NCBI RefSeq assembly: GCF_014649695.1
Contig: NZ_BMTN01000009.1
Span: 1 to 64,000, forward strand
Direction: 5' to 3'
Source: Streptomyces kurssanovii
GTDB taxonomy: Bacteria; Actinomycetota; Actinomycetes; Streptomycetales; Streptomycetaceae
DNA length: 64,000 nt
Shown here: piece after piece, positions 41,695 to 53,090 of the stretch
How the letters are laid out: every line of letters starts with the position of its first letter
Numbering within the stretch: position 1 is the stretch's first letter
The notes under the pieces: generated by a model
The model's database searches: none
What the model saw: only the letters and a program-made list of their open reading frames with translations
What the model was told of the DNA's origin: nothing
Made by a program: the position numbers and the translations under genes

Positions 41695-42042
41695 TCAGGC
41701 CGCCGACAGGGCCGAGAGGATCGCCGTGTCGGTGCGGGCATGGACGACGAGCCGGGTGCCACTGGTGTCGGCGTTCGCCTCGAGAAGGCGTCGCGCCGGC
41801 GCGCTGTGTGTGGCGACGGACATCAGTACCCCGAGGTGGTTGCACATGCGGTGGGCCTTCAGTACGGCGCTGACGGTGACGCCGCCGGTGGCCGGCTCCT
41901 CGAGCACGACGACGACCGGACTCGGCCGGTAGGCGTGCACCAGCTCACTGATCTCCCGCGACAGCGCCGATCTTCGACCGATGTCGGTGGCGCTGCGCAG
42001 GGTGACGACCAGAACGCCGTCCTCGAAAGCGTGGGACATCAT
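41695..42042 (-). CDS. STAS-like anti-sigma antagonist domain protein
   Basis: A 115-residue single-domain protein: FEDGVLVVTLRSATDIGRRSALSREI, VVVVLEEPATGGVTVSAVLKAHRMC and LLEANADTSG follow the beta-alpha pattern of STAS domains. The usual DSS phosphorylation serine is not clearly present (TGGVTVS at that place), so regulation by phosphorylation is uncertain. GGAGG lies five bases before the first of two adjacent ATGs. Possible partners are the SpoIIE phosphatases in this window. Confidence 0.6.
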   Translation of the reverse strand: MMSHAFEDGVLVVTLRSATDIGRRSALSREISELVHAYRPSPVVVVLEEPATGGVTVSAVLKAHRMCNHLGVLMSVATHSAPARRLLEANADTSGTRLVVHARTDTAILSALSAA

Positions 42043-42125
42043 CGCTGCCTCCGAAATGCGTTCGCCGCGTGGCGATCTCCGGTCAAAGGGTGCCCGGTCC
42101 GCGTGCCGTGATGCGCCCCGGCCGC

Positions 42126-42581
42126 TCAGGGCGTCTGCGCGTCGCGGTCCAGCGGGCCCCAGCGCCCCGGCTGCCGCTCGATCACGGCTGTCGCCTCGCT
42201 GATGACCTCGTCGGCGATCCAGCCGAGCGGTTCGACATCGCGGACAAGCGGTTCGTTGTCCGGACCGCGGCCCGCTTCCCGGCCGTGCAGGACCCACGGG
42301 CGGGCCCGTTCGTCCTTGACCCGCGGCAGATGGGAGTAGTCGTACAGCCGGCGGGCGACCCATGTGCGCACGGGCCGGTCCCCCCACCAGGACTCCACGT
42401 CCAGCGGGCTGGCGGACAGGCCCGGCATGGAAGCGCCCGTCAGGTCGTCGGTGCTGGACACCGACCCCAGGTCCGGCTCGGGTCCGCGTGACCACCGCAC
42501 GTACAGTCCCTGCCGGGCCGTGACCAGTTCCGTCAGCGTTTCGATGCTCTCGAAGGTGGGCATTGCGTCGTTCTGGCTCAT
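42126..42581 (-). CDS. DUF6098 family protein
   Basis: A 151-residue soluble protein. FESIETLTELVTARQGLYVRWSRGPEPDL at the start and WVARRLYDYSHLPR and RPWVLHGREAGRGPDNEPLV in the middle match what I know as DUF6098, an uncharacterised actinobacterial family. GAGGGG is just before the ATG at 42581. No catalytic motif is evident. Confidence 0.75.
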   Translation of the reverse strand: MSQNDAMPTFESIETLTELVTARQGLYVRWSRGPEPDLGSVSSTDDLTGASMPGLSASPLDVESWWGDRPVRTWVARRLYDYSHLPRVKDERARPWVLHGREAGRGPDNEPLVRDVEPLGWIADEVISEATAVIERQPGRWGPLDRDAQTP

Positions 42582-42762
42582 GTCCCCTCGATTCTTGCCC
42601 GGTTCGGCCCACCGGATGTGTGCGACAGGCCGCGAGCACGTCGCCCGATGGACGGCGGCGCCCTGCCCGCCCGTGCGGCTACCCAACCCTCACGGTGCCG
42701 GATCATGACGACGTACGCCATCGAGCGGTACCTGCGGCGCGCGGGTGGCGGGGCCCGCGGGC

Positions 42763-42788
42763 GGGGGAGGGGGGGGCAGCGGGGCGGG
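42763..42788 (+). other. Potential G-quadruplex tract
   Basis: Runs of 5, 8, 4 and 3 guanines (42763-67, 42769-76, 42781-84, 42786-88) separated by loops of 1, 4 and 1 bases. This satisfies the canonical four-run G-quadruplex pattern. It lies in the 237-bp spacer upstream of the DUF6098 gene and just past the 3' end of the hypothetical gene at 42819. Confidence 0.6.
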
Positions 42789-42818
42789 ACCGCGGGGCCT
42801 CGTGGTGGTGGTGCGCCC

Positions 42819-43268
42819 TCAGGCGGTCATCGCCGGCCCCGCGCACAGGCGGGCCAGAAGGGCGGGCCGGTGGAGCTCCGCAACGGGTTCCAGCAGATCC
42901 GGGTGGCGGAGCAGGGCACCGGCGCGCCGGTCGTGCTCACCGGGAGTCACCAGGCGGCGGAACCCGGACGGCGTTCCGTCGACGTGCCCGCCGTCGCCGA
43001 GCGCGGCCACCGCCGTCGACGCCAGCTCCGGGCTGGCGAGCAGGCAGGCCGCCCAGCTGGCGACGACCTCGTCCACCCAGGTGCGCCAGGCGGAATCCTC
43101 GGCGTCGTCGGGCCCCGCCCCGTCGGAACCGGTGATCCAGTCCAGCCGGGCGGACCCTCCCGTCCCGGCGACCGCGACCAGAGCCGCGTCGACGGGCGTG
43201 GGATAGCGCAGCGACGCGGCCACGGTCACCGCCTGTTGCGCCTGCGCGTGGGAAAGGGCGGAATCCAT
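42819..43268 (-). CDS. Hypothetical protein
   Basis: A 149-residue soluble protein ([20 protein letters not shown], later [20 protein letters not shown] and [19 protein letters not shown]). I recognise no family. It is supported by a good GGGAGG ribosome site 7-8 bases before the ATG and natural amino-acid composition. It is divergent from the YbdK-type ligase across a 295-bp spacer with no other recognisable feature. Confidence 0.55.
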   Translation of the reverse strand: MDSALSHAQAQQAVTVAASLRYPTPVDAALVAVAGTGGSARLDWITGSDGAGPDDAEDSAWRTWVDEVVASWAACLLASPELASTAVAALGDGGHVDGTPSGFRRLVTPGEHDRRAGALLRHPDLLEPVAELHRPALLARLCAGPAMTA

Positions 43269-43563
43269 CACGCCACCTCCCGACGGGAAGGCGCGCGACA
43301 TCCACTGGGCTGTCGCCGCTATCAGCGAGGTCAGGTCTGCGTGCACTGGGGCGTCCGATGTGTTCCTGGGGAGCGATGTGCGCGGCAACGCTATCCCCGG
43401 CGGTCACCCGGGGAAATGGTGTGGGTCACGGGCCCGCAGTGGCTTCGGCCACACCCGGGCCCGGGGACCGCTCCGCCCCACTGACGCGCTCCGGGATCCT
43501 GCTTTCGGGCAAATCACTGTGTCGTCCGCCGATCACGGCGTCCGTCCCGCGACACTGACCCCC

Positions 43564-44664
43564 ATGGAGCCGGTGACCTTGGGCGTGGAAGAGGAGTACC
43601 TGCTGCTCGACGCGGAGACGGGGGTGCCGGTACCGATGGCCGAGCAGGTCCGTGCGGCCGCGGGTCTCGAACCGCTCGTCGACGAACGCGAGCTGCAGTC
43701 CGAGCTGCTGCAGGTGCAGATCGAGGTCGCCACCTCCGTCTGCACCCGGCTCGAGGAAGCCGGCGGTCACCTGCTGCGCCTGCGGCACGCGGTCGGCGCC
43801 GCCGCGGAGGCCAACGGTTGCCGGCTCGCTGCGTGCGGGACTCCGCCGAGGAGAGGGCCGGTCGCCGCGCCGGTGACCGAGACGGCACGCTATCGGGCGA
43901 TGCGGGTGCAGGCGCCGCAACTGGTCGCGGAGCAGCTGGTCAGCGGCATGCACATCCATGCGGCGGTCCCCAGTCCGGAAGTCGGCGTGGCCGTGTTGAA
44001 CCGGCTGCGGGGCTGGCTGCCCGTCCTTGTCGCCATGTCCGCGAACTCGCCGCTGTGGGACGGGCAGGACACCGGCTTCGCCAGCTGGCGCACCTTGATC
44101 TTCGGCCGCTGGCCCGTGAGCGGCCCGCCGCCCGCCTTCCGTGACCTCACCGACCACAGGGAGCGGGTCGAAACGCTGCTCGGCAGCGGCATCATCTCCG
44201 ACAAGGGACAGCTGTACTGGCAGGTCCGGCTGTCCGAGCGCTTCCCCACCGTGGAGGTGCGGTGCCCCGACGTGCAGTTGCGGGCCGACGAGGCGGTCAT
44301 GTTCGCCGGGATCGTGCGCGCACTGGTCGTCACGGCCATCCACGAGACGGCGGCGGGCACGCCGGCGCCCACCATCGCTCCGGAGGTGATGCAGGCGGCG
44401 AACTGGCAGGCAGCCCGCTACGGCCTCAGTGGTCACCTGATCACGGCGAAGGGCGAGCGCCGCAGCGCCGGTGACGTCGTCGCGCAGTTGATCGAGCACA
44501 TCACGCCCGCGCTGGACGCCGCCGGCGACACCCGCGAGGTGATCTCGCTCGTGCATCGGCTTCTCCAGCAGGGCACCCCCGCCGACCGCCAGCGGCGGGC
44601 ACTCGCGGAGGGCGGCATCAGGGCGGTGATCGAACTGATCACCTCCGAGACCACGGCACCGTGA
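43564..44664 (+). CDS. YbdK-type carboxylate-amine ligase (GCS2 family)
   Basis: A 366-residue ATP-dependent ligase of the glutamate-cysteine ligase 2 family. It has [12 protein letters not shown] at the N-terminus (metal/nucleotide Glu residues), [14 protein letters not shown] with the family's GMHIHV-like motif, LSANSP-like [15 protein letters not shown], and [10 protein letters not shown]. Members have weak gamma-glutamylcysteine synthetase activity or unknown roles; EgtA is a relative. The ATG at 43564 begins the family's usual N-terminus; there is no good ribosome site, so a leaderless message is possible. Confidence 0.87.
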   Translation: MEPVTLGVEEEYLLLDAETGVPVPMAEQVRAAAGLEPLVDERELQSELLQVQIEVATSVCTRLEEAGGHLLRLRHAVGAAAEANGCRLAACGTPPRRGPVAAPVTETARYRAMRVQAPQLVAEQLVSGMHIHAAVPSPEVGVAVLNRLRGWLPVLVAMSANSPLWDGQDTGFASWRTLIFGRWPVSGPPPAFRDLTDHRERVETLLGSGIISDKGQLYWQVRLSERFPTVEVRCPDVQLRADEAVMFAGIVRALVVTAIHETAAGTPAPTIAPEVMQAANWQAARYGLSGHLITAKGERRSAGDVVAQLIEHITPALDAAGDTREVISLVHRLLQQGTPADRQRRALAEGGIRAVIELITSETTAP

Positions 44665-44743
44665 CCCCGACCCCATGTTCGACATGCGGTTTCCGGGTAC
44701 CCGGTGCGTCGTGACGCGACGATCGAACGGGAGGAACGCCACG

Positions 44744-44944
44744 ATGACCGTGCCCGAGGAGAACCGGCCCAAGACGCGGACGACCGACGAGGTCGTCACG
44801 GAGAAGTCGGCGACGGCCGAGGAATCGGCGACGGAGGCCGAGCGGGGCCGGAACACGGCACAGGAGGAACGCCGGCCGTCCGGGAGCACCATGCGTGAGG
44901 CACTGGACGATGCCGGGGTCAAGCCCGAGGACTACGAACGGTAG
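44744..44944 (+). CDS. Small acidic hypothetical protein
   Basis: A 66-residue, highly charged protein (many Glu, Arg, Thr) ending with an EALDDAGVKPEDYER helix. GGGAGGAA precedes the ATG by about nine bases. It starts 79 bp after the ligase and ends 25 bp before the DUF2795 gene, so it may be cotranscribed with both. Probably intrinsically disordered; no family recognised. Confidence 0.6.
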   Translation: MTVPEENRPKTRTTDEVVTEKSATAEESATEAERGRNTAQEERRPSGSTMREALDDAGVKPEDYER

Positions 44945-44969
44945 TCGCGCTTGAGCAAGGAGGTTTCCC

Positions 44970-45287
44970 ATGGCGCACACCAACGTGCCGGACGTGCTGA
45001 AAGCGATCAAGGACGTCGACTTCCCGGCCGACAAGGAGAAGCTGATGTCGGCGGCACGCGGGGCCGGCGCCTCGGAGGAGGTCGTCAAGGCGTTGCGCGG
45101 CATTCCGCCCGAGCGGTACGACAACCGTGACGATGTCGCGCGTTCGGTCCGGACGGATCCGGATTCGGACCTCGGACACACCGCGAGCCAGAAGGCCGAA
45201 CAGGCACGAAAGGGCGGCAAGCCGGGCTTGTCGGAGCATCTACGTGACGCGTCGAAGACGCCGATCCAGGACGAGCTGGACAGCTGA
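44970..45287 (+). CDS. DUF2795 protein (copy 1)
   Basis: A 105-residue protein: residues 5-65 (VPDVLKAIKDVDFPADKEKLMSAA...VVKALRGIPPERYDNRDDVARSV) form the DUF2795 fold, followed by a hydrophilic tail. The family is of unknown function. The ribosome site AAGGAGG with 6-base spacing is the best in the window, suggesting high expression. A paralogue lies at 46043-46234. Confidence 0.85.
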   Translation: MAHTNVPDVLKAIKDVDFPADKEKLMSAARGAGASEEVVKALRGIPPERYDNRDDVARSVRTDPDSDLGHTASQKAEQARKGGKPGLSEHLRDASKTPIQDELDS

Positions 45288-45312
45288 GCGGGGACCGGGG
45301 ACTCCCGGACCG

Positions 45313-45362
45313 CTGACGCCCCGGTCGACAGGCACCGGACCCGCCGGTCGACCGGGCGTCAG
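45313..45362. terminator. Long hairpin between convergent genes
   Basis: CTGACGCCCCGGTCGAC (45313-45329) pairs with 45347-45362 with a single bulged C, loop of 17 bases. It lies between DUF2795 (ends 45287) and the convergent kinase gene (ends 45399), so it can serve both. Confidence 0.65.
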
Positions 45363-45398
45363 CCGTTCAGGGCGCCCGGCCGACAGGTTCGCCGCCGG

Positions 45399-45884
45399 TC
45401 AGCCAGGCGTCCCGACCCGCCTCGTCACGAAGCCGCCCTTCCCGTCGAACCGGACTTCCACCACGGCGTCGAAGCCGTCCGCGGTCGTCGGCTCGCGCAG
45501 GCGGCTGCGTGTGGCGTGGATTCCGACATCGGGTACCCGCGGCCGGCCCTCACGCGCCGCGTTGCGTTGCAAGGAACCGGTGACGTCCGGGGGGAACCAG
45601 TACGCGGTCACCCGGACACCGTGAGCACGGGCCACCCGGATGAGCGGGGTCCACTCCTCGATCGAAGGGTTGGTGTTGTCGACGGCCACCGGGCTCCCGG
45701 ACACGAGCAGGTCCTCGACGAGCCGCATCTGCCGTTGCTGCTTGCGCCGGGCCGAGCGCGGAAAGAGGTCCTTGCTCACCAGCGCGTAGCGTCCGGAGAA
45801 GTACTCCCTGTAGAAGGTCGACTTCCCCGACGCCTGCAGTCCGACGAGGACCGCCATTTCCGGTCGTGCACCGTTCGTGTCCAC
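45399..45884 (-). CDS. P-loop kinase-like ATPase (polynucleotide-kinase type)
   Basis: A 161-residue AAA/P-loop protein with Walker A GLQASGKST (residues 15-23), RREYFS-like YREYFSGRYALVSKDLF and VAVDNTNPSIEEWTPLI, the arrangement of polynucleotide 5'-kinase domains (PNKP type). The DNTNP block is typical. It may phosphorylate nucleic acid ends or small molecules. The start is GTG at 45884, or ATG at 45857 (just before the P-loop). Confidence 0.8.
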   Translation of the reverse strand: MDTNGARPEMAVLVGLQASGKSTFYREYFSGRYALVSKDLFPRSARRKQQRQMRLVEDLLVSGSPVAVDNTNPSIEEWTPLIRVARAHGVRVTAYWFPPDVTGSLQRNAAREGRPRVPDVGIHATRSRLREPTTADGFDAVVEVRFDGKGGFVTRRVGTPG

Positions 45885-46042
45885 TTGGTCGAGCCTCTCA
45901 CCGACGCCGGCCGGACGTCCCGGCGTCCCGGCGAACCGTCCTCGTGGCGGGCCGCCCCGTACGCATCATTGCGGCCGCGCATTGCCCGGGTGAGGGCGAG
46001 TGCGCGGCCGCGGTTCGGACTGCCGCCGGGTGAACGGGCGGC

Positions 46043-46234
46043 TCAGGATTCCTTGCCGACCTCCTTGCTCACCGCGGCCGGCGAGTCGTACCTCTTGCTC
46101 GGCAGGGAGTCGAGGGCGGACATGATGTCCTTGCCCGCTCCGTGCTTGCTCGCCTGGTCGACGATCTCTTCCTTCGACGCGGGGTAGTTCACGCCGCCGA
46201 GGGCCTTCTGCATTTCGATGGGGTTCACGTCCAT
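46043..46234 (-). CDS. DUF2795 protein (copy 2)
   Basis: A 63-residue single DUF2795 domain (DVNPIEMQKALGGVNYPASKEEIV...SALDSLPSKRYDSPAAVSKEVG), paralogous to 44970-45287 but lacking the hydrophilic tail. No strong ribosome site. The following 229 bp up to the SpoIIE phosphatase gene show no further feature. Confidence 0.8.
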   Translation of the reverse strand: MDVNPIEMQKALGGVNYPASKEEIVDQASKHGAGKDIMSALDSLPSKRYDSPAAVSKEVGKES

Positions 46235-46463
46235 GAGCCGATGGATACCCCTGGCTGTCGAAGACGGACACCGGACGGCCCACGAGTCACCCCAATGGAG
46301 CGCGGCCCGGTGCTCCGGCGACTCGGGACGCAGGCGACCGCGGACCGGACCGACGGCCGTGCGTCGCCTCCACCACCGGGGATCGGTGTGGGACCGTGGA
46401 AAAGACCAGGCACGAGACCGGACGTCGGTTCCGGACAGCTCATGGAAGTGGGTGCGTGGTGAC

Positions 46464-47711
46464 GTGAGCGGCCGGGACACGGACGTGCGGCGCATGCTGG
46501 TGGGACTGCTCGCCGACAGTCATGTGATGTCCTTCGACCACCTGCCCGAGCTGGTTTCCCGGCACGCGGCGGCTGCGGGCCTCACCGATGTCCAGATCTA
46601 CCTGGGCGATCTCCAGCGGGATGTGCTGCGGCTGCTTTCCGCCGAGGGCCGGCAGGCCGAGCGGAAGCATCCGGCGGAGGTGCCCGTCGAGGGCTCCGTG
46701 GCCGGGCGGGCCTACCAGTACGGCCGCATCACGGCCGGCGCGGCCGGCGCACGTTCCTGGTGGATGCCGTTGCTCGACGGCACCGAGCGGCTCGGGGTGC
46801 TGCATGTGACCGCGCCGGCCAACGACGCGAGTGCCCAGGAGGTCATGCTGGCGCTGGCCTCGCTGGTGGCGATGCTGGTGGTCAGCTGCCGGGTCACGAG
46901 CGACTCCTACGCCCGCCTCAGCCGCAGCGAAGCGATGAACGTGGCCGCGGAGATGCAGTGGCAGCTGATGCCGCCGCGCACCTACGCGGACGGCCGGGTC
47001 ACGATCGGAGCCGTGATGGAGCCCGCCTACCAGGTGAGCGGCGACGCCTACGACTACGCCACCGCCGGGAACATCGTCCACCTGTCCGTCTTCGACGCCA
47101 TGGGGCACGACACCGCGGCCGGTCTGACCGCGAACCTCGCCGTGGGCGCCTGCCGTAACCGCCGCCGCCAGGGAGCCGGCCTCGCCGCCCTGGGAGACGC
47201 CATCGAGACGGTGATCCTCGAACAGTTCGGGCACAACCGCTACGTCACCGGGATCCTCGCCGATCTCGACACCACCACCGGCGTCCTCACGTGGACCAGC
47301 AGAGGGCATCACCCCCCGGTCGTCATCCGCGGCGGACGCTGGAGCAGCCTGCTGGACTGCCCTCCCTCGCACCCCATGGGCAGTGACCTGGGCCTGCCGA
47401 CCACGGTGTGCAGAGAGCATCTGCAGCCGGGCGACCGCATCGTCCTCTACACCGACGGCATCACCGAAGCACGCACGGCAGCCGGTGTGGAGTTCGGACT
47501 CGCCGCCTTCGTCGACTTCCTGATCCGCCACCACGCCGACGGCTTGCCGGTTCCGGAAACCTTGCGCCGGCTGATGCGCGCGGTCCGGCAGCACCACAAC
47601 GACCGGCTCCAGGACGACGCCACCATCCTGCTGTGCGAATGGCTCGGCCCGGAGAAGCTCTCCACCTCGAGCACCGCCCCGGTGGCCGGAGTGCCCCTGC
47701 CGCACCACTGA
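46464..47711 (+). CDS. GAF-SpoIIE (PP2C-type) phosphatase
   Basis: A 415-residue protein: N-terminal GAF-like sensory domain (about 20-150) and C-terminal SpoIIE phosphatase domain (about 185-395) with GDAYDYATAGNIVHLSVFDAMGHDTAAG (metal-binding Asp residues), TSRGHHPPVVIRGG and IVLYTDGITEARTAAGVEFG. It has no PAS domains, unlike the phosphatase at 17793-19901. Such proteins act on STAS-domain antagonists in stress-sigma cascades. The GTG at 46464 opens VSGRDTDVRRMLVGLLADSH; an alternative GTG is seven codons later. No ribosome site of note. Confidence 0.85.
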   Translation: MSGRDTDVRRMLVGLLADSHVMSFDHLPELVSRHAAAAGLTDVQIYLGDLQRDVLRLLSAEGRQAERKHPAEVPVEGSVAGRAYQYGRITAGAAGARSWWMPLLDGTERLGVLHVTAPANDASAQEVMLALASLVAMLVVSCRVTSDSYARLSRSEAMNVAAEMQWQLMPPRTYADGRVTIGAVMEPAYQVSGDAYDYATAGNIVHLSVFDAMGHDTAAGLTANLAVGACRNRRRQGAGLAALGDAIETVILEQFGHNRYVTGILADLDTTTGVLTWTSRGHHPPVVIRGGRWSSLLDCPPSHPMGSDLGLPTTVCREHLQPGDRIVLYTDGITEARTAAGVEFGLAAFVDFLIRHHADGLPVPETLRRLMRAVRQHHNDRLQDDATILLCEWLGPEKLSTSSTAPVAGVPLPHH

Positions 47712-47817
47712 GACCGCCGACGGGGCGGCTCACCGGGCGGTGGACGGGGCGGCTCGAGCGGGGCGGTTCGACGTGACGCGTCCGGCGGGAGGGACGGGCG
47801 CGACGCCGTGCGTCCCG

Positions 47818-48045
47818 TCAAGAGCCCTCTTCGTCGTCCTTCTGGACCCCCTCCAGAGGCTCCCCGCTACCCGTACCACGGGAGTTGTAACCCTCAGTAG
47901 CGCTCGCAGTTCCAGGAACCGTGCGCTCCTGTGGCTGCTGCTCGCGTCCCGAGTGCGCTCCCGGGCCGCGGTCGGCCCGCGGCTTGTGTTCCCTGTCCTG
48001 GTGGCGTTCCCGGTCGTTCTGCGGAGACTTCTCGGTTCCGGCCAT
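47818..48045 (-). CDS. Small hydrophilic hypothetical protein
   Basis: A 75-residue protein rich in Glu, Arg, Gln, Asp and Gly (EKSPQNDRERHQDREHKPRADR), ending in an acidic tail (QKDDEEGS). No hydrophobic core, likely disordered. GGAGTG lies about eight bases upstream of the ATG. No family recognised. Confidence 0.5.
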   Translation of the reverse strand: MAGTEKSPQNDRERHQDREHKPRADRGPGAHSGREQQPQERTVPGTASATEGYNSRGTGSGEPLEGVQKDDEEGS

Positions 48046-48165
48046 GGACACTGCACTCCCTTCCCGTTCCGGACGGAGAGCCGTTCCTGCTTCTGACGTG
48101 TGTTCGGTGTACCCCGTTGCCGAAGACGCATGTCCGGGGGGTGCGGCAGTCAGGTCGAGGCCGCG

Positions 48166-50392
<2,227 letters not shown>

Positions 50393-50429
50393 CGGCGATG
50401 GCCGGTGCGACCGGCCCGCCTCGGCCGGC

Positions 50430-50909
50430 TCAGTGACCGGGGAGCACGCACATGGTGTCCAGCCCCAGCACGTGGTTGAGCCGGCCGAACGCCAGCCACG
50501 CACCGATGCTCATGCTCAGCTCCACGATCTCCGTCTGGCTGTAGTGCGCGGTCATCCGGCTCCAGAACTCGTCGTCGAGCCCGTGGTGGTCGGTGGCGTA
50601 CCGCTCCGCGTACTCGGCGGCCAGTCTGGTGCGGTCGTCGAAGGCGTCGGTGGTGCGCCAACCGGTCACCGCGTCGGCGAAGCCGTCCTCGACCGTGCGG
50701 CCGTCGCGTTCGGTACGCCAGTCGAGGCAGAAGGAGCAGCCGTTGATCTGCGCGATCCGCAGCCGCGCGGCCTCGAACTCCCGCAGGCCGAGGGTGGTGT
50801 GGGCGTACACCGCCAGGGAGAAGCCGGAGGCGGCCGTGCCGATGCCGGGGACCATCTCCCCCCACACGTATTCGATCGGGTTCCTGCCCTCGGGGATGTC
50901 GATGTTCAT
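50430..50909 (-). CDS. Carboxymuconolactone decarboxylase (AhpD-like) family protein
   Basis: A 159-residue helical protein with LRIAQINGCSFCLDWRT (CxxC pair typical of AhpD-like peroxidase partners) and VELSMSIGAWLAFGRLNHVLG. Family members act as peroxidase-linked disulphide reductases or decarboxylases. Its start overlaps the stop of the upstream dehydrogenase-like gene (ATGA), so the two form an operon. Confidence 0.87.
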   Translation of the reverse strand: MNIDIPEGRNPIEYVWGEMVPGIGTAASGFSLAVYAHTTLGLREFEAARLRIAQINGCSFCLDWRTERDGRTVEDGFADAVTGWRTTDAFDDRTRLAAEYAERYATDHHGLDDEFWSRMTAHYSQTEIVELSMSIGAWLAFGRLNHVLGLDTMCVLPGH

Positions 50910-51985
50910 CGTCGTCTCCTTCCCAGTCTGCCGACGGCCGGGCGCAGTGGGACGTCGAGCGCGTCGTAGAGGCCCGGCGGCGCGTCCACGAGCCAGTCGA
51001 CGGCGCTCACCAGCCGGCCCACCGCGGTGGCGTTACCGCCCGCGGACCGGTTCTCGTCCTCGTCGGTGGCCTCGACCGTGACCTCGATGCGCGGACGGCC
51101 CTCGATGATCACACGGTGCGCGCCCGTGCCGTCGGGCGGCGCCGGCCAGCCGGGCGCGCAGGACGGGTGGATGCGGGTGATGTGCTCGACGACGATGCGG
51201 GGTTCGCCGCCGACGATTCCCTGCACCTCGAAACGCACCGCGCCCTGGGTGCCCGCCTCGAACTCGCCCATCGTCCTGGTGCTCACGGCGGCGTCCAGGG
51301 GACAGCGTTCCAAAGTCTCGCGGATCTTGTCGAGTTCGACGTCGAGGGCCCTCGCCATCAGCCGTATCTGTCCGCCCCACACCATGGTCGGGACCGTCGG
51401 CGCGAGCATCGGCGGCGCGTAGTCCATCGGCATTCCCATGCCGATCAGATACCGGACCGAGTCGGGCTGGTCGTACGTGGAGTAGTCGAAGATCTCCTGG
51501 CAGCGGATCGCGTCCACGGTGGTGCCGAGCCCGCTGATCAGCAGCGGCAGGACGTCGTTGCCCCACCCGGGATCGACGCCGGAGACGAACAGCGAACCGC
51601 CGCCCGCCTCGACGGCGGCCAGCACCGGGTCCCGTATCTCCGCGGGGGCACTCCGCGGGTCGTAGAGCGCGTACATCGACGGGGTGACGACGACGGCCCC
51701 GGCCCTGATCGCCCGGACGACGTCGGCGAGCGCCTCGTCGGGGCGGATGTCCCCGGTCGCCGCGTACACCACCGCCCGCGGACCGGCGGCCAGCACCGCC
51801 TCGATGTCGTCGGTCGCCGCGATCCCCAGCCGGTGACCGAGACCGCCCAGTTCACCCGCGTCACGGCCCACCTTGGCGGGGTCGTGGACGATGACGGCGG
51901 TGAGTGCCAGCGCGGGGTGCGCCGCCACGGCACGGATCGCCGCACGGCCTGTGTTGCCCGTTCCCCAGACCACCGTGGAAATCAT
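50906..51985 (-). CDS. Dihydrodipicolinate-reductase-like NAD(P)-dependent oxidoreductase
   Basis: A 359-residue protein. VVWGTGNTGRAAIRAV is a Rossmann motif; the middle resembles dihydrodipicolinate reductase / 2,4-diaminopentanoate dehydrogenase-like proteins of actinobacteria (FVSGVDPGWGNDVLPLLISGL and EIFDYSTYDQPDSVRYLIGMG). Common beside CMD-family genes. The substrate is unknown. The 125 bp upstream show no notable element. Confidence 0.8.
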   Translation of the reverse strand: MISTVVWGTGNTGRAAIRAVAAHPALALTAVIVHDPAKVGRDAGELGGLGHRLGIAATDDIEAVLAAGPRAVVYAATGDIRPDEALADVVRAIRAGAVVVTPSMYALYDPRSAPAEIRDPVLAAVEAGGGSLFVSGVDPGWGNDVLPLLISGLGTTVDAIRCQEIFDYSTYDQPDSVRYLIGMGMPMDYAPPMLAPTVPTMVWGGQIRLMARALDVELDKIRETLERCPLDAAVSTRTMGEFEAGTQGAVRFEVQGIVGGEPRIVVEHITRIHPSCAPGWPAPPDGTGAHRVIIEGRPRIEVTVEATDEDENRSAGGNATAVGRLVSAVDWLVDAPPGLYDALDVPLRPAVGRLGRRRR

Positions 51986-52110
51986 GCGCCGGAGGGTAAC
52001 GCCGGCACCTGAAGGTTCCTAGAGCCATGACGGCGGGCGTTCCACCGGTCGCCCGGTCGCCTTCCGGTCCCGGCGGGCCGTGCGGGAGTACGGCCTGGGC
52101 CGAAGGACCG

Positions 52111-52954
52111 TCAGCCCAGAGTGAGAAGGACGACCGCGGCACTGGCGCTCACGAGTCCCGTCACCTGCCATCGGGTGACTCTTTCGTTCAGGACCGCGAG
52201 CCCGAGGACCGTGGGAATGGCCGGGTAGAGCGAGGCCAGGACGACGGCGACGGCCAGCATCTGCTGCTGCGCCGCCCAGAGATACAGGATCAGAGCGAGG
52301 GCCGCTCCCGCCCCGATGATGAGCGCCTGCCCCTGCAGTCGCGCGGGTCGGCGGAAACCGGAAGCGTGTCGCCACGCGGCGGGTGCGAGGAGGGCGACAG
52401 CGGCGAGGCGGCCGCCGGCAACGGGCCACAGGCCGCTGACGGCGTCGGCCTGGCGAGACCGATGTACTGCACCGCCACGCCCAGACTGGCGATCAGACCG
52501 TCCGTCACCCCGTGCCCTGTCCGCGTCGCCTCTCCGCCGTCCCGCGCGCCCCTGCTCCCACCGGCGACCAGCCACAGCGCCGGGACGGTGACGCAGATGC
52601 CCGCCCAAGCGGTGGCGGTCGGCCGGTCCCCCAGTAACCACACCCCGCACAGAACGGAAAGAGCCACCCCCGTCACGGCACTCACCGGTACGACGACGCT
52701 CATCGACCCCCGGCTCAGGCCCCGGTTGAGGAACAGCATGGCTGTCCCGCTACCGGCACCGGACAACGCACCCCACAGCAGGTCGGCGGACCTGGCCGAG
52801 TCCGCGGGCAGGACGAGCGCGGCGACCAGGGCCGGCCGCCGACCTGACCGAGAAACGTCACCACAGCGAAATGGACCCGGCGCGACAGCAGACCGCCGGC
52901 GAAGTCGACGACGCCGTAACAGACTGCCGAAGCCAACGCCAGAAGTGCACCCAT
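52111..52954 (-). pseudogene. EamA (DMT) transporter broken by two frameshifts
   Basis: Three successive frames on the minus strand add up to one EamA drug/metabolite transporter: ALLALASAVCYGVVDFAGGLLSRR (from 52954), then LFLNRGLSRGSMSVVVPVSAV...GLIASLGVAVQYIGL, and finally AAVALLAPAAWRHASG...ASLYPAIPTVLGLAVLNERV ending at 52111. The frame changes near 52835 and near 52455, each explicable by one base lost. The product would have about ten helices if intact. Sequencing error at both sites cannot be excluded. Confidence 0.75.
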
Positions 52955-53090
52955 CCGCTCACAGTGCCCCGCTGGGACGCCGTGATGTGGTTCCCGCGCC
53001 CCGGGTGGTGCACCACCGGCCGGTCGACGCCTTGGCTGCGCCGGGGCCTGTCCGATGGGTCAGGGGACGGCAGGCCCTAATCTCGGGGAC

